64,000 bases of DNA, taken from assembly GCA_016219015.1 (NCBI GenBank), contig JACRCL010000026.1, positions 21,318 through 85,317 of the forward strand. Direction: 5' to 3'. Under the pieces are notes generated by a model. The model was not told the DNA's origin. It did not search any database and saw nothing but the letters and a program-made list of their open reading frames with translations. Origin of the DNA: Deltaproteobacteria bacterium (lineage in GTDB: Bacteria > Desulfobacterota > GWC2-55-46). Shown here piece by piece: positions 29,025 through 38,138 of the stretch. The number at the start of each line of letters is the position of its first letter. The first letter of the stretch is position 1. Both the position numbers and the translations under genes were made by a program.

Positions 29025-30374
29025 TTAAGCCTCCCTGTAATTGGAAAGTATTATTTCCGCCAGTGATTCTATATGCAGCCGCCCGGGCGCGCCGATGGAG
29101 CCGGGCAGCAGGCAATGGGCGTCGTGCCTGGTGTGCATGCCCCTGAAATGGCTGTTGCCGAAGACGTCCTGCCTCTTCATGTTCCCCTTGAGGTCGAACC
29201 CGTCGTGGGCGAGGCAGACGAGGTCCGGGCCTTTGATCGCGGCCGGGCCGCTGTAAAGCTCGCTCTTCTCGAATATGCTCTTTACTACGGGCCTTCCGTC
29301 GCGGGTCAGGGAGCCGAGGGCCTCTTTTATCTCGGCAACGGCCTTTTCCCTCCCGGAATCTTTTACCGCCCCGAAGGGGTACTTGCCCTCGAGGTTTATG
29401 TATATCCGCGCCGGGTCCATGGCAAAGGCGCGCGTGCCGGAGTCTATCTGCTCGAAGTACTCGCGCGAGCCGTTGACGTTCAGGAACCCGCTCTCCCGCA
29501 GGAAGTTGTTTATGTAGACCTCCTTGTCGATAACCGTGAAGCCGTGGTCCGACATGGTCATAAAGAGGCCCTTGCCGCCTGTAGCCTCCATGAAGCGGTT
29601 GAAGAGCCTGCCTATCACCTCATCGGCTTTTTTATAGAAAAGCATGAATTTTTCGTGGAACCGGTTGCCGGGGTCGAGGGCCGCGTCAAAGAAGAAGTGA
29701 TGGAGCCTGTCTGTCTCGGTTATCACCCCGATAAAGAGGTCCCAACTTTCGCTTTCGAGGAAATGCATGTAGGCCTCGGCCCTTCTATCGAGCGAGAGAA
29801 AGACCTCGTCGAAGAACGCCTCGGGGGCGCTTGCGGCCTTTGCCGCGTCCACGTCCGGCATATACCCCACGGACTTGAGATAATCGTAGGCCGATTCGGG
29901 GTAAGTCCCCTTCCGCAGGTCCGGGCAGACAAAGCCCGCCGTGAGTATGCCGTTCATGGCAGGGGCCGGGAAGGTCTGCGGGATGTTGAGGACGATAGAC
30001 CTGAACCCGCCGGGGACCTTGCCGTTGAACTTATCATAAAGGCTCGAAGACCTGTTGTTTACAGTGTTGCCGAGGATGTCCCAGACCGGGGGCGCCTGGA
30101 CGTCGTTCAAGTTCGGGAATGCCATCTTGTAGGTGTTCGGGCGAAGCTCCATGAAGCCGAATATCCCGTGCTCGCCCGGGTTTACGCCTGTCATGAAAGA
30201 GGTCCACGAGGTGGAGGATACGTCCGGGATGGACGCGTCCATCTGCCTCAGGCTGTAGCCCTGGGAAAGTATCTCCTTCAGGTTCGGCAGTATGCCTTTT
30301 TCGAGGTAATCGTTCAAGAGCGTGCATGGGACCCCGTCGAGCCCTATGACAAGCGTCTTTTTTGATGCGTCCAT
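29025..30374 (-). CDS. Alkaline phosphatase superfamily / type I phosphodiesterase-nucleotide pyrophosphatase family enzyme
   Basis: LVIGLDGVPCTLLNDYLEKGILPNLKEI, STSWTSFMTGVNPGEHGIFGF, MTMSDHGF, GMHTRHDAHCLLPG. Confidence 0.88.
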   Translation of the reverse strand: MDASKKTLVIGLDGVPCTLLNDYLEKGILPNLKEILSQGYSLRQMDASIPDVSSTSWTSFMTGVNPGEHGIFGFMELRPNTYKMAFPNLNDVQAPPVWDILGNTVNNRSSSLYDKFNGKVPGGFRSIVLNIPQTFPAPAMNGILTAGFVCPDLRKGTYPESAYDYLKSVGYMPDVDAAKAASAPEAFFDEVFLSLDRRAEAYMHFLESESWDLFIGVITETDRLHHFFFDAALDPGNRFHEKFMLFYKKADEVIGRLFNRFMEATGGKGLFMTMSDHGFTVIDKEVYINNFLRESGFLNVNGSREYFEQIDSGTRAFAMDPARIYINLEGKYPFGAVKDSGREKAVAEIKEALGSLTRDGRPVVKSIFEKSELYSGPAAIKGPDLVCLAHDGFDLKGNMKRQDVFGNSHFRGMHTRHDAHCLLPGSIGAPGRLHIESLAEIILSNYREA

Positions 30375-30379
30375 GTTGT

Positions 30380-32584
30380 CTAATGCTCCTTTTCGATATC
30401 GCAGAGAAGCCCTCTAAGCTGATACGAGCCGAAAGCCGGGTCATAAGGGGGCGCGTTGTCAGTAAGGACGTTAGCGTTCGATTCCCATACCCCGTAATCG
30501 GGCCCTTTCCTCTCCGGGAACCACCACCCGTGCTCCACGGCTACGACGTCCGGGTGTATATCCTCAGTAACAAGAGCCCTCATCCTTATGGAGCCGCGGG
30601 GGGACGAAACCCTTACCCAGTCGCCGCTCCCTATCCCGCGCTGTCCCGCCACCTTCGGGTGCATCTCGACTAAAGGGTCGGGATGGAGCTTCCTCAGGGA
30701 CTCTATCTGGCGGTGCTCGCTGTGGAAGAACTCAAGCCTCCTGCTCCCGGTTATGAGTATGTAAGGGTAATCCCTCGCCACATCCGGAGAGGCCGCCGGG
30801 CTTTCGGGCGGCTCCTTGAACGTCGGCAGCGCGCCGTAGCCCATGCGCTCAAGCGATTTGCAATACAATTCCACTTTCCTCGAAGGCGTCCTGAAGCCGT
30901 GCCTCTCGTATCTTCCGTACTCGTGGGCCGGGAACTCAAAGGCCCTCTTTTTCAACTCGTCAAAAGTAATCCCGAGGGGCTCGAGCTGGCAGTTCATGAC
31001 ATGGGTGAGGTCCTCCGAAGCCCCCGGCAGGCCGAGCCTCTTCGAGAGCTCGTCCATTATCCACTCGTCCTGCCTGCACTCCCCTGTCTGGGTTATCTTC
31101 TGCTGGGCCATGACCATGTTCTCGACTACCAGCGGATAGCCTATCACCTGATCGACCTCTGTCCAGAACGCGGCCGGCAGGACGTAGTCGGCCATGGCCG
31201 CGGTAGGGGTCATGAAGAGGTCGGTCACCACAAGGAGATCGAGGCGTTTAAGGCTCTCGAAGACCTCCCTTGAGTTCGCCACGCTCGTAAGAGTGTTGTT
31301 CCCGAACACAAGGAGCGCCCTTATCCTGTAAGGCTCGCCCGTCCTCATCGCCTTGAAGAGCGCCGGGATGTGCGCCGAAGGCATGAAGGCGCGCCACCCG
31401 CCGAGCAGTTTATAGGTATCCCCCCCGAGCCTTTTCCTGGCCGCGCCTTCGGGGAGCTTGTCTTTCAAAGTCGGGTAGCTCTTTATAATGTTCATCCCGA
31501 GTATGTCGCCGCCCGGGACGTCGATGTTCCCGGTTATGGCCCGGAGTACCGCTATGGCCCTCACCGTCTGGAGCGAGTTGTGGTTCTGCTCTATGCCGAG
31601 ACCCCATTCGAGTATCGCGGGCTTGTTGAGGGCGTACTTCCTCGCGGCCTCTATTATCTTCGACGCGGGGACCGTCGTTATCCCCTCGGCCCACTCAGGG
31701 GTAAACCCCTCTACGTGTTTCTTCAATTCCTCGAACCCGAAAGTCCACCTCTCCACGAACTCCCTGTCGTAGATGGCCTCGCTTATGATGACGTTTATCA
31801 TCGCGAGGGCGAGCGCCGCGTCCGTGCCCGGCCTTACGGCAAGCCAGAGGCCGCACCGTTTAGCGGTCTCCGTCCTCCTCGGGTCCACGGCAATGGAGGC
31901 GCACCCGTCGTCGAGCGCCCTTTTTACCGAGACCGCAAGCTCGCCGTCGGGGCCTGTAATAAGCGGGTTATGCCCCCAGAAGAGTATGCATTTGGGCCGG
32001 ACCGCGCCGTAGTAATCCCCTACTACGAACCCGCCGTAAGTCAGGTTGCTTACGGTTATCCTCGGTATGAAGCACTGCGCGAGGCCCGGCTCATACCAGT
32101 TGGGCGTGCCGAGGGCGTTCGCGAACCTTACGACGTGCATGTAGTGGTGCCTGCCCGTGCCCTGCCCGAGGGCGATGGACTCCGGGCCGGATTCAATCCT
32201 GAGCTTATCGAGCCTCTCGGCTATCTCCCCGAGGGCCGTCTCCCAGCTTATCTCCTCCCACTCGCCCTCGCCCCTGCCTTTTTTGCGCTTAAGCGGCTTT
32301 TTGAGCCTGTCCGGGTGGTTGGCTATCTCCGGCGAGAATACGCCCTTTACGCACATCCACCCTTTGCTCATGGGAGAGGCCGGGTCCCCCTTTACCTTCA
32401 CGACACGGCCGTCCTTTACATGGACATATACCCCGCACCCGCCGTGGCAGACCCTGCAGACGCTTCTGTAAACCTGTTCGCTTCCCGTCAAAGACCGCTC
32501 CATCCTGTATGTAATCCTCTTAGGGACTTTTTTCCTGCCAAGAGGAAGATATATCCCGGCAGTTTTATCCCCGAAAAGCCTCAT
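30380..32584 (-). CDS. Molybdopterin (bis-MGD) oxidoreductase, single catalytic subunit with N-terminal [4Fe-4S] motif
   Basis: CRVCHGGCGVYVHVKDGRVVKVKGDPASPMSKGWMCVKG...ISWETALGEIAERL...PNWYEPGLAQCFIPR (putative Cys metal ligand)...CRQDEWIMDELSKRLG. Confidence 0.9.
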   Translation of the reverse strand: MRLFGDKTAGIYLPLGRKKVPKRITYRMERSLTGSEQVYRSVCRVCHGGCGVYVHVKDGRVVKVKGDPASPMSKGWMCVKGVFSPEIANHPDRLKKPLKRKKGRGEGEWEEISWETALGEIAERLDKLRIESGPESIALGQGTGRHHYMHVVRFANALGTPNWYEPGLAQCFIPRITVSNLTYGGFVVGDYYGAVRPKCILFWGHNPLITGPDGELAVSVKRALDDGCASIAVDPRRTETAKRCGLWLAVRPGTDAALALAMINVIISEAIYDREFVERWTFGFEELKKHVEGFTPEWAEGITTVPASKIIEAARKYALNKPAILEWGLGIEQNHNSLQTVRAIAVLRAITGNIDVPGGDILGMNIIKSYPTLKDKLPEGAARKRLGGDTYKLLGGWRAFMPSAHIPALFKAMRTGEPYRIRALLVFGNNTLTSVANSREVFESLKRLDLLVVTDLFMTPTAAMADYVLPAAFWTEVDQVIGYPLVVENMVMAQQKITQTGECRQDEWIMDELSKRLGLPGASEDLTHVMNCQLEPLGITFDELKKRAFEFPAHEYGRYERHGFRTPSRKVELYCKSLERMGYGALPTFKEPPESPAASPDVARDYPYILITGSRRLEFFHSEHRQIESLRKLHPDPLVEMHPKVAGQRGIGSGDWVRVSSPRGSIRMRALVTEDIHPDVVAVEHGWWFPERKGPDYGVWESNANVLTDNAPPYDPAFGSYQLRGLLCDIEKEH

Positions 32585-32621
32585 CCCTTAAAAAAACCAA
32601 TTAAATCAATAACTTTATTAC

Positions 32622-32637
32622 TGGCACACCGATTGCA
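32622..32637 (+). promoter_or_regulatory. Sigma54-type (-24/-12) promoter
   Basis: CTGGCAC-ACCGA-TTGCA, consensus spacing, upstream of the EF-hand ORF. Confidence 0.72.
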
Positions 32638-32656
32638 TTTACCTCAAGACATCTGG

Positions 32657-32692
32657 AAAGGCCCTTAGTAATATAAAACATCGGGCCTTTTA
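32657..32692 (+). other. Terminator-like 5' UTR stem-loop
   Basis: AAAGGCCC-N18-GGGCCTTTTAATT between the sigma54-type site and the SD AAAGGAGG. Confidence 0.55.
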
Positions 32693-32720
32693 ATTCAAAC
32701 CCTTTAAAGGAGGCAGAGAC

Positions 32721-32966
32721 ATGAGCGTAATCGGCTTCATAAGGAACCATTGGGTTCCAACCCCGCAACAGATGAACCAGTCATCGGCAAGGGTCATCAA
32801 AAATTCCGATTCAGATGGCGACAAGCTTTTGACCCAGTCCGAGCTCGGCATCAGGCCCGAAAACTTCTCGAAGGTCGATAAGAACAACGACCAGCTCGCG
32901 GACGTCAAGGAGCTTAACGCCTACACGCCGTTCAGGCAGATATTCAAGGAGGTGAAGGGCTCATAG
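32721..32966 (+). CDS. Small cytoplasmic two-EF-hand protein
   Basis: Loops DSDGDKLLTQSE and DKNNDQLADVKE; SD AAAGGAGG upstream. Confidence 0.82.
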   Translation: MSVIGFIRNHWVPTPQQMNQSSARVIKNSDSDGDKLLTQSELGIRPENFSKVDKNNDQLADVKELNAYTPFRQIFKEVKGS

Positions 32967-32974
32967 CCCTTCAC
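32950..32974 (+). terminator. Stem-loop overlapping the EF-hand gene stop codon
   Basis: GGTGAAGGGCT-CAT-AGCCCTTCACC. Confidence 0.7.
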
Positions 32975-32976
32975 CT

Positions 32977-34146
32977 TCACGGCGTCTTTTCCTCCGTCAG
33001 GATCAATACCTCTTTGGCCTTGGCCTGAACAGGGTAGGTATGCATGACCGGTCCGTCAAAGAGGATTTTTATGCTCTGGCCTGCCTTCAGGTCGTCGAAC
33101 CCGGCCCCGGCCTTCGCTTCCCTGCCCTTGAAGATGCGGGTCGCAGCGGTGACCCTTACCGAGGCCCTGCGGAAGCCGGGGTCCGCCCCGGTTATGTCCA
33201 TGAGGAACGTCCCGACGATACCTTCTCCCCCGTCTTTCGACACCGCAGTTATCTTCCCCTCGAAATAATCTTCCTTTTTCACCCCGGACGCTTTTTCCGC
33301 CTCGTCGCTTTGAAAGCTTACCTTGTATTTCGAGAACAACCCGGCCTCGGCGGCCTCGAACCCGGCCTTTTCCTTCTCCTGCTTTAGCAACCCGATAATA
33401 TCCGCCTTCGCTTCCGCGTATCCGAGGTCCCTTTCAGGGGACCTCTGCTCGACCTTGAAGACCACGAAGCCGTCGCGGACCCTGAGCACGGGGCTAACGT
33501 CCCCGTCCTTCAGGGCGAATACCGACTCTTCTATCTCAGGCACAAGCCTTCCGCGCGAGAATTGATCGACGCTTCCGGTCATATTGTCCTGAGAGAGGTT
33601 GGACAGGTCCTCCCCCTTCAAAAGCCTTTCGCGCGCATCTTTTGCCTTCGCCTCCTCTTTTTCCAATGCTTGCGGAGACGCCTCCGGGGCGACCCTTACG
33701 AGGACCGACTGCGTTTTCATCCTCTCCGGGACCTTGAGCTCATCCCGGTGCTCCCCGTAGTATTTCTTCGCCTCGTCCTCGGAGACGTTCACCTTCGAAA
33801 GGATGTGCTTTACGTACTCGGCCGCGAGCAGGGACTTTGTGAGCTCGGCTATCCGCGCCCGGAACTCTTTGTCCGTGTGCAGCCCGAGGGCGCGGGCCTC
33901 CTGCGAGAAGACCTCTATCCTTACCATTTCCTTTAACAGCTCTTCCCTGCCGCCCTCCTTGCTGAATACGTCCCTGTAGCCCTCGGGCAGGTTTTGAAGC
34001 CTCCTGTCGACGTCCGCGGAGGTGACCGCGTGAGAGCCTATTGTCGCCATCACGCCCTTTTCAGCGGCGAAGGCCGCGCCGGGCGAAAATATGCGCAGGA
34101 TAATCGCCGCCAGGATGACCGGGAAGAGCCGTTTTACCTGTACCAT
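32977..34146 (-). CDS. SurA/PrsA-like peptidyl-prolyl isomerase, secreted
   Basis: Signal peptide MVQVKRLFPVILAAIILRIFSPGAAFA; SurA_N-like region and parvulin region RMKTQSVLVRVAPEASPQ...GRLVPEIEESVFALKDGDVSPVLRVRDGFVVFKVEQR. Confidence 0.85.
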   Translation of the reverse strand: MVQVKRLFPVILAAIILRIFSPGAAFAAEKGVMATIGSHAVTSADVDRRLQNLPEGYRDVFSKEGGREELLKEMVRIEVFSQEARALGLHTDKEFRARIAELTKSLLAAEYVKHILSKVNVSEDEAKKYYGEHRDELKVPERMKTQSVLVRVAPEASPQALEKEEAKAKDARERLLKGEDLSNLSQDNMTGSVDQFSRGRLVPEIEESVFALKDGDVSPVLRVRDGFVVFKVEQRSPERDLGYAEAKADIIGLLKQEKEKAGFEAAEAGLFSKYKVSFQSDEAEKASGVKKEDYFEGKITAVSKDGGEGIVGTFLMDITGADPGFRRASVRVTAATRIFKGREAKAGAGFDDLKAGQSIKILFDGPVMHTYPVQAKAKEVLILTEEKTP

Positions 34147-34158
34147 CTTTACCTCGTT

Positions 34159-34274
34159 GAAGATCCCCGCAGCTTTTCTGCGGGGAATCTTCGACACATA
34201 CGGAAGATTAGATTTCGATTCGCTCGCTAAACCCCGCTGCAAGCAGCGGGGTTTGCGCTCGCTGTGTGTGTTCA
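34159..34274. repeat. ~115-bp double-hairpin repeat, copy B (inverted relative to copy A)
   Basis: GATCCCCGCAGCTTTTCTGCGGGGAATCTTCGACACA...CGATTCGCTCGCTAAACCCCGCTGCAAGCAGCGGGGTTTGCGCTCGCTGTGTGTGTTCA. Confidence 0.88.
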
Positions 34275-34352
34275 GGTTTTTAATGCGTATCGCGCCTCAA
34301 GAAAGCGCATGGGAGGCGCCACGGCCTCCCATGCGCGCAAAAAGTTCACGCC

Positions 34353-35402
34353 CTACTTCAATACGGCCTGGTCTTTCAGGTTCTTTACCGAGGTATCGAA
34401 ATACGGCGAGAAGAGCTCGTTTGGCTGGACCGTATAGATGTAGCTGTTGACCCCGTTTATGTAGTTGTTGGCCCCTCCCGATGTCGTGCCGGGGACGAAG
34501 GAGAGTATCCTCGGCCCTCCGCTGCATCCGCCTGTCTGGGTGGTGCCTATGCCGACCGTATAGGGCGAGCAGCCGGGGTTGTCGCTCCTGCTGTAGGACG
34601 CCTGTGTTTCAGTAAGCCACATGCCGTTATAAGGCGCCTCGGCCGGGTAGCCGAACATGTTCCAGTGCTGGACGACGCTGTAGTTCCACGCGAACCCGAG
34701 CCAGCCGACCGTATTCGCCAGGGTCACCCCGTTAATGTCCGATACGGCCGCGTAGCCCACGTCCCTGCAGAAACTCCCGAGGGTGTGCCATGACGAGAAG
34801 GACCCGAGCGTAAAGGCCGACCATGTGCCGTAAGGCGCGCTGCCGTTCTGATAAGCCGGCACGAAGGTCCAGTTCCTGTTCCAGGAGCCCGCCCCGTTCG
34901 ATACGCAGTGGCCCGCGGTAAATACCGCCCTGTTGCCCACGGCCGCGCCCGAGCAGGAGTAGTTGAAGGGCCCCTGCGAGAAGAACACCCTGCCGACGGT
35001 CGAATACGGGTAAGATGTATACAGGCTGGTCAGGACGTAAAAAGTCGTATGGGGAGGCGGGTACGCGTACCCGGTCGGCTGAACCGCCCCGGATATGGCC
35101 GCGGCTATCGTCTCGTTGCCCGATGCGAGGAAAGACTGCCCTTTTGCGCCGCCCCTGTTGAAGCTCGGGGTTTGCCCGGCGCCCTGGTCCGGCAGCGTTC
35201 CGATCGGCGAAGGCGTCCCGCTGAGCTTTATTAACGGGAAGGCCTTGGCGTTCAGCATCCTTGTCTTTGTCCAGTACGGCGCCGCGGCGGCGGTTGGCGC
35301 GATATCGCCGGAAGTCACGATCTGCTCAGCGTTGGCATTCGCCGAAATCCCGAGCGCTACCATTGTAGACAAAACCGAGTAAGCGAATAGTCTCTTCAGC
35401 AT
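34353..35402 (-). CDS. Secreted trypsin-like/V8-like serine peptidase
   Basis: Signal peptide; CSGAAVGNRAVFTAGHCV (His), SDINGVTLAN region, TQTGGCSGGPRIL (Ser). Confidence 0.88.
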   Translation of the reverse strand: MLKRLFAYSVLSTMVALGISANANAEQIVTSGDIAPTAAAAPYWTKTRMLNAKAFPLIKLSGTPSPIGTLPDQGAGQTPSFNRGGAKGQSFLASGNETIAAAISGAVQPTGYAYPPPHTTFYVLTSLYTSYPYSTVGRVFFSQGPFNYSCSGAAVGNRAVFTAGHCVSNGAGSWNRNWTFVPAYQNGSAPYGTWSAFTLGSFSSWHTLGSFCRDVGYAAVSDINGVTLANTVGWLGFAWNYSVVQHWNMFGYPAEAPYNGMWLTETQASYSRSDNPGCSPYTVGIGTTQTGGCSGGPRILSFVPGTTSGGANNYINGVNSYIYTVQPNELFSPYFDTSVKNLKDQAVLK

Positions 35403-35472
35403 GTTAACCGTCCTTTCGTTTTCTTTTGATGGCGTATTTATGGAGCATTTGTTTTATATGCGGACATGGCTT

Positions 35473-35586
35473 ATGAACACGCACAGCGAGCGCATTCCCC
35501 GCTGCTTGCGGCGGGGTTTAGCGAGCGAATCGAAATTTTTTCCTTTTGTGTCGAAGATTCCCCGCAGCTTGCTGCGGGGAGATTCA
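35473..35586. repeat. ~115-bp double-hairpin repeat, copy A
   Basis: TGAACACGCACAGCGAGCGCATTCCCCGCTGCTTGCGGCGGGGTTTAGCGAGCGAATCGAAATTT...TGTGTCGAAGATTCCCCGCAGCTTGCTGCGGGGAGATTC. Confidence 0.88.
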
Positions 35587-35649
35587 ATATCCTTTCGGAA
35601 AAATAGCCGGGAAAAGCTCCCCTATCCAAACGAGCCGCTTCCGAAAGCC

Positions 35650-36660
35650 TTATTTCCGTGCTGCAATGAACCTGCCGTCCGCCCTTGTCATCGTTAAGGC
35701 CCCCCGGAGCGCCCCGAGCCCTATCGCCCCCGCCCTCAATAGAAGGAGAAAGGGCATGAATACGCCTATCCCGGGGTCCTTCCTGAAAGCAAAGATAATT
35801 AAAGGGAGCATGACCGCCAGCAATACCGCGCCCTCCGCCGCAAGGAGATAGACGCCTTTGGCAGGGAATATCGCGGCAAAAGGGAGCGTGCCCGCCAGGA
35901 TAAAGAGCATCAATATCTCGACCTTGAGGCTCCTGGGCGTATAGGTGTCCTTCATCATCTTATCGGGAAATCTCTTGTATACGACCATCCTCCAGAAACC
36001 TCTCGAGAACTTGAGGCGCGCGTACCTCCTTACGGAGTCCGGGTGGTTCAGGTGGCAAACTATCGCCCCGGGGGTAAATACCATCTTGAGCCCGGCCTTT
36101 GACATCCTGTAGGAAAGCTCGGTGTCCTCGTTATTGGCGGCCGGGAAGCTCGTATCAAAGCCGCCCATCCTGAGAAAGACGTCTTTCCGGAACCCGGCCG
36201 AGTACGTGTCCACCATATCTATGGAGGCGGCCTTTTTAAGCATCTCGAACCTCTCCTCGAACTCGACCTGCGAAAAGCGCGCCACTATTCCCCTCTGCCC
36301 CGTCCTGTAGGCCCCCTTCACGGCCGCCACCCGGGGGTCCGAGAAGGGCTTTAACATCTCGCTCATCCAGTTTGTTTCAGGGACGCAGTCGGAGTCGGTA
36401 AAGAGGATTATCCCCCCGGCGGCCTCGCCTACGCCCCTGTTCCGCGCCGACGCCGGGCCGCTGTTCGATTGCCTCAGGTATCTTACAGGGAACTTCTTTA
36501 CGATATCCCCTGTCCTGTCGGGCGAGCCGTCGTCGACGACGATTATCTCGTACGCCCCCTTCGGGTAGTCCTGGCCGAGCAGGGCGGTAAGGCACCTCTC
36601 GATGGTCTTTTCGGCCCTGTACGCCGGGACTACTACGGAGACGCCAACGCCTTTCAGCAT
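35650..36660 (-). CDS. Family 2 glycosyltransferase with C-terminal TM segments
   Basis: SVVVPAYRAEKTIERCLTALLGQDYPKGAYEIIVVDDGSPDRT...ARNRGVGEAAGGIILFTDSDCVPE. Confidence 0.92.
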   Translation of the reverse strand: MLKGVGVSVVVPAYRAEKTIERCLTALLGQDYPKGAYEIIVVDDGSPDRTGDIVKKFPVRYLRQSNSGPASARNRGVGEAAGGIILFTDSDCVPETNWMSEMLKPFSDPRVAAVKGAYRTGQRGIVARFSQVEFEERFEMLKKAASIDMVDTYSAGFRKDVFLRMGGFDTSFPAANNEDTELSYRMSKAGLKMVFTPGAIVCHLNHPDSVRRYARLKFSRGFWRMVVYKRFPDKMMKDTYTPRSLKVEILMLFILAGTLPFAAIFPAKGVYLLAAEGAVLLAVMLPLIIFAFRKDPGIGVFMPFLLLLRAGAIGLGALRGALTMTRADGRFIAARK

Positions 36661-38138
36661 CTGTCCGCGCCCGCCTTCCCGATGTCCGAGCCCTTAAGGA
36701 GATACTTCAGGAACGTCCTTCCCGCCTTGAAGGTCCTTCTTATCTCCCTCGGCTTCGTTATAAGCTGGCCAAGCTTGTATAGTATGTACCCCGGCCTCAG
36801 GTAGAACTCCCTCCTCGCGTCGTCGCAGAACTTCACAAGCTCCTCTGAAGAGAGGTCCTCCGTGCGTATCACGGTATTATGGAGCCCTTCAGGGGTTATC
36901 CACTTCGAGAAATCCGAGCTCCTTATGAGGTTCCTCTCCTTGTACCACTCGTAGGCCTCGGTCCCCGGATATACCATCACGGGGTAGAACTGGACGGTAT
37001 CGGGGCTAAGGTCCTTGGCGAGCTGCAAAGTCTCCTTAACGGTATCCTTCGTCTCGCCGGGCAATCCAACCATGAAGCAGCCGTGTATCAGAAGGCCCGC
37101 CCTCTTGGCGTTTTTCATGAACTCCTTCATCTCGGCGGGCTTCGTCTTCTTCTTCATGTTGTCGAGTATCTTCTGGCTCCCGCTCTCAAAGCCTACGCAT
37201 AAAGACCTGCAGCCGGCCTCTCTCATCTTTTTCATGGTCTCGTAGTCGAGGCCGATCCTCGAGTTCGCCGTCCATGTAATTCGGAGGCCTCTCCTCAATA
37301 TCTCCTCGGAAAGGGCCTTGCACCTCTTTTTATCCACGGTAAGGGTGTCGTCCTCGAAAAATATCGCCTTTGCATGCGGGAAGGTCTCCACTATATATTC
37401 CATCTCTTTTACGACGTTCTCGACGGAGCGGGACCTGTACCCCCTGCCCATCAGGGTCTGGGGGTATACGCAGAACGTGCACGGGAAAGGGCACCCCCTG
37501 CTCGTCGTTATCGTGACCATCGGAAATAGCGCGTTCGGGTTGAAGTAGTTCTCAATCCTCAGGAACTTCTTGTAGACCTTGCTCACGAAGGGGAGCTTGT
37601 CGAGGTCTTCGATGAAAGGCCTCCTCGCGTTATGGACGATCCTCTCGCCGTCCCTGAATACCAGGCCCGCGACCTGCGAGACGTCCCCTTTGGAATCGAG
37701 CGTCCTGGCGAGTTCGAGTATGGTCATGTCGTACTCGAACCGGGCCGCGGCCCCCACCCTGTTGTCGAGTTTCAATACCTCCTCCGGCAGGGCGGAGACG
37801 TGCGTGCCCACCACGGCCAGGAAAGACCCGGGGCACGCGTCCTTCAGGCGGGCCCCGATGGCGATGTCGTTGTTTATCGACGGCGTGGACGTGTCAATCA
37901 CGATAAGATCGGGGGCGAACTTCTTCGCCCGCTCCTCGACGTCTTCCACCGTAAGCCCGTCGGCAGGGGCGTCGATGAAGTCTACCTCCATGCCGTTGTC
38001 CATGGCCACGCCGGCTGCGTAGGCGAGCCACATCGGGAAGTAGAGCGTGCCGCTCTTGGTCACGGCCGGGCTCCTCTGGGGCCTGGAGAATTTTTTAAGG
38101 AACGGGGGGTTCAAAAAGAGTACCTTCATGCTATGCAC
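36654..38138 (-). CDS. B12-binding-domain radical SAM protein
   Basis: N-terminal cobalamin-like domain; TSRGCPFPCTFCVYP radical SAM motif; FMVGLPGETKDT. Confidence 0.92.
   Translation of the reverse strand: MHSMKVLFLNPPFLKKFSRPQRSPAVTKSGTLYFPMWLAYAAGVAMDNGMEVDFIDAPADGLTVEDVEERAKKFAPDLIVIDTSTPSINNDIAIGARLKDACPGSFLAVVGTHVSALPEEVLKLDNRVGAAARFEYDMTILELARTLDSKGDVSQVAGLVFRDGERIVHNARRPFIEDLDKLPFVSKVYKKFLRIENYFNPNALFPMVTITTSRGCPFPCTFCVYPQTLMGRGYRSRSVENVVKEMEYIVETFPHAKAIFFEDDTLTVDKKRCKALSEEILRRGLRITWTANSRIGLDYETMKKMREAGCRSLCVGFESGSQKILDNMKKKTKPAEMKEFMKNAKRAGLLIHGCFMVGLPGETKDTVKETLQLAKDLSPDTVQFYPVMVYPGTEAYEWYKERNLIRSSDFSKWITPEGLHNTVIRTEDLSSEELVKFCDDARREFYLRPGYILYKLGQLITKPREIRRTFKAGRTFLKYLLKGSDIGKAGADRC

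Noticed and set aside
29073-30365. 430-aa plus-strand ORF antisense to the AP-superfamily gene
   Set aside because: Composition is a mirror of the real minus-strand gene (GC-rich third positions keep antisense frames open); no recognisable domain or start signal.
31370-32668. 432-aa plus-strand ORF antisense to the molybdopterin oxidoreductase
   Set aside because: Antisense to a clearly conserved coding gene; low-complexity Arg/Pro/Val-rich translation.
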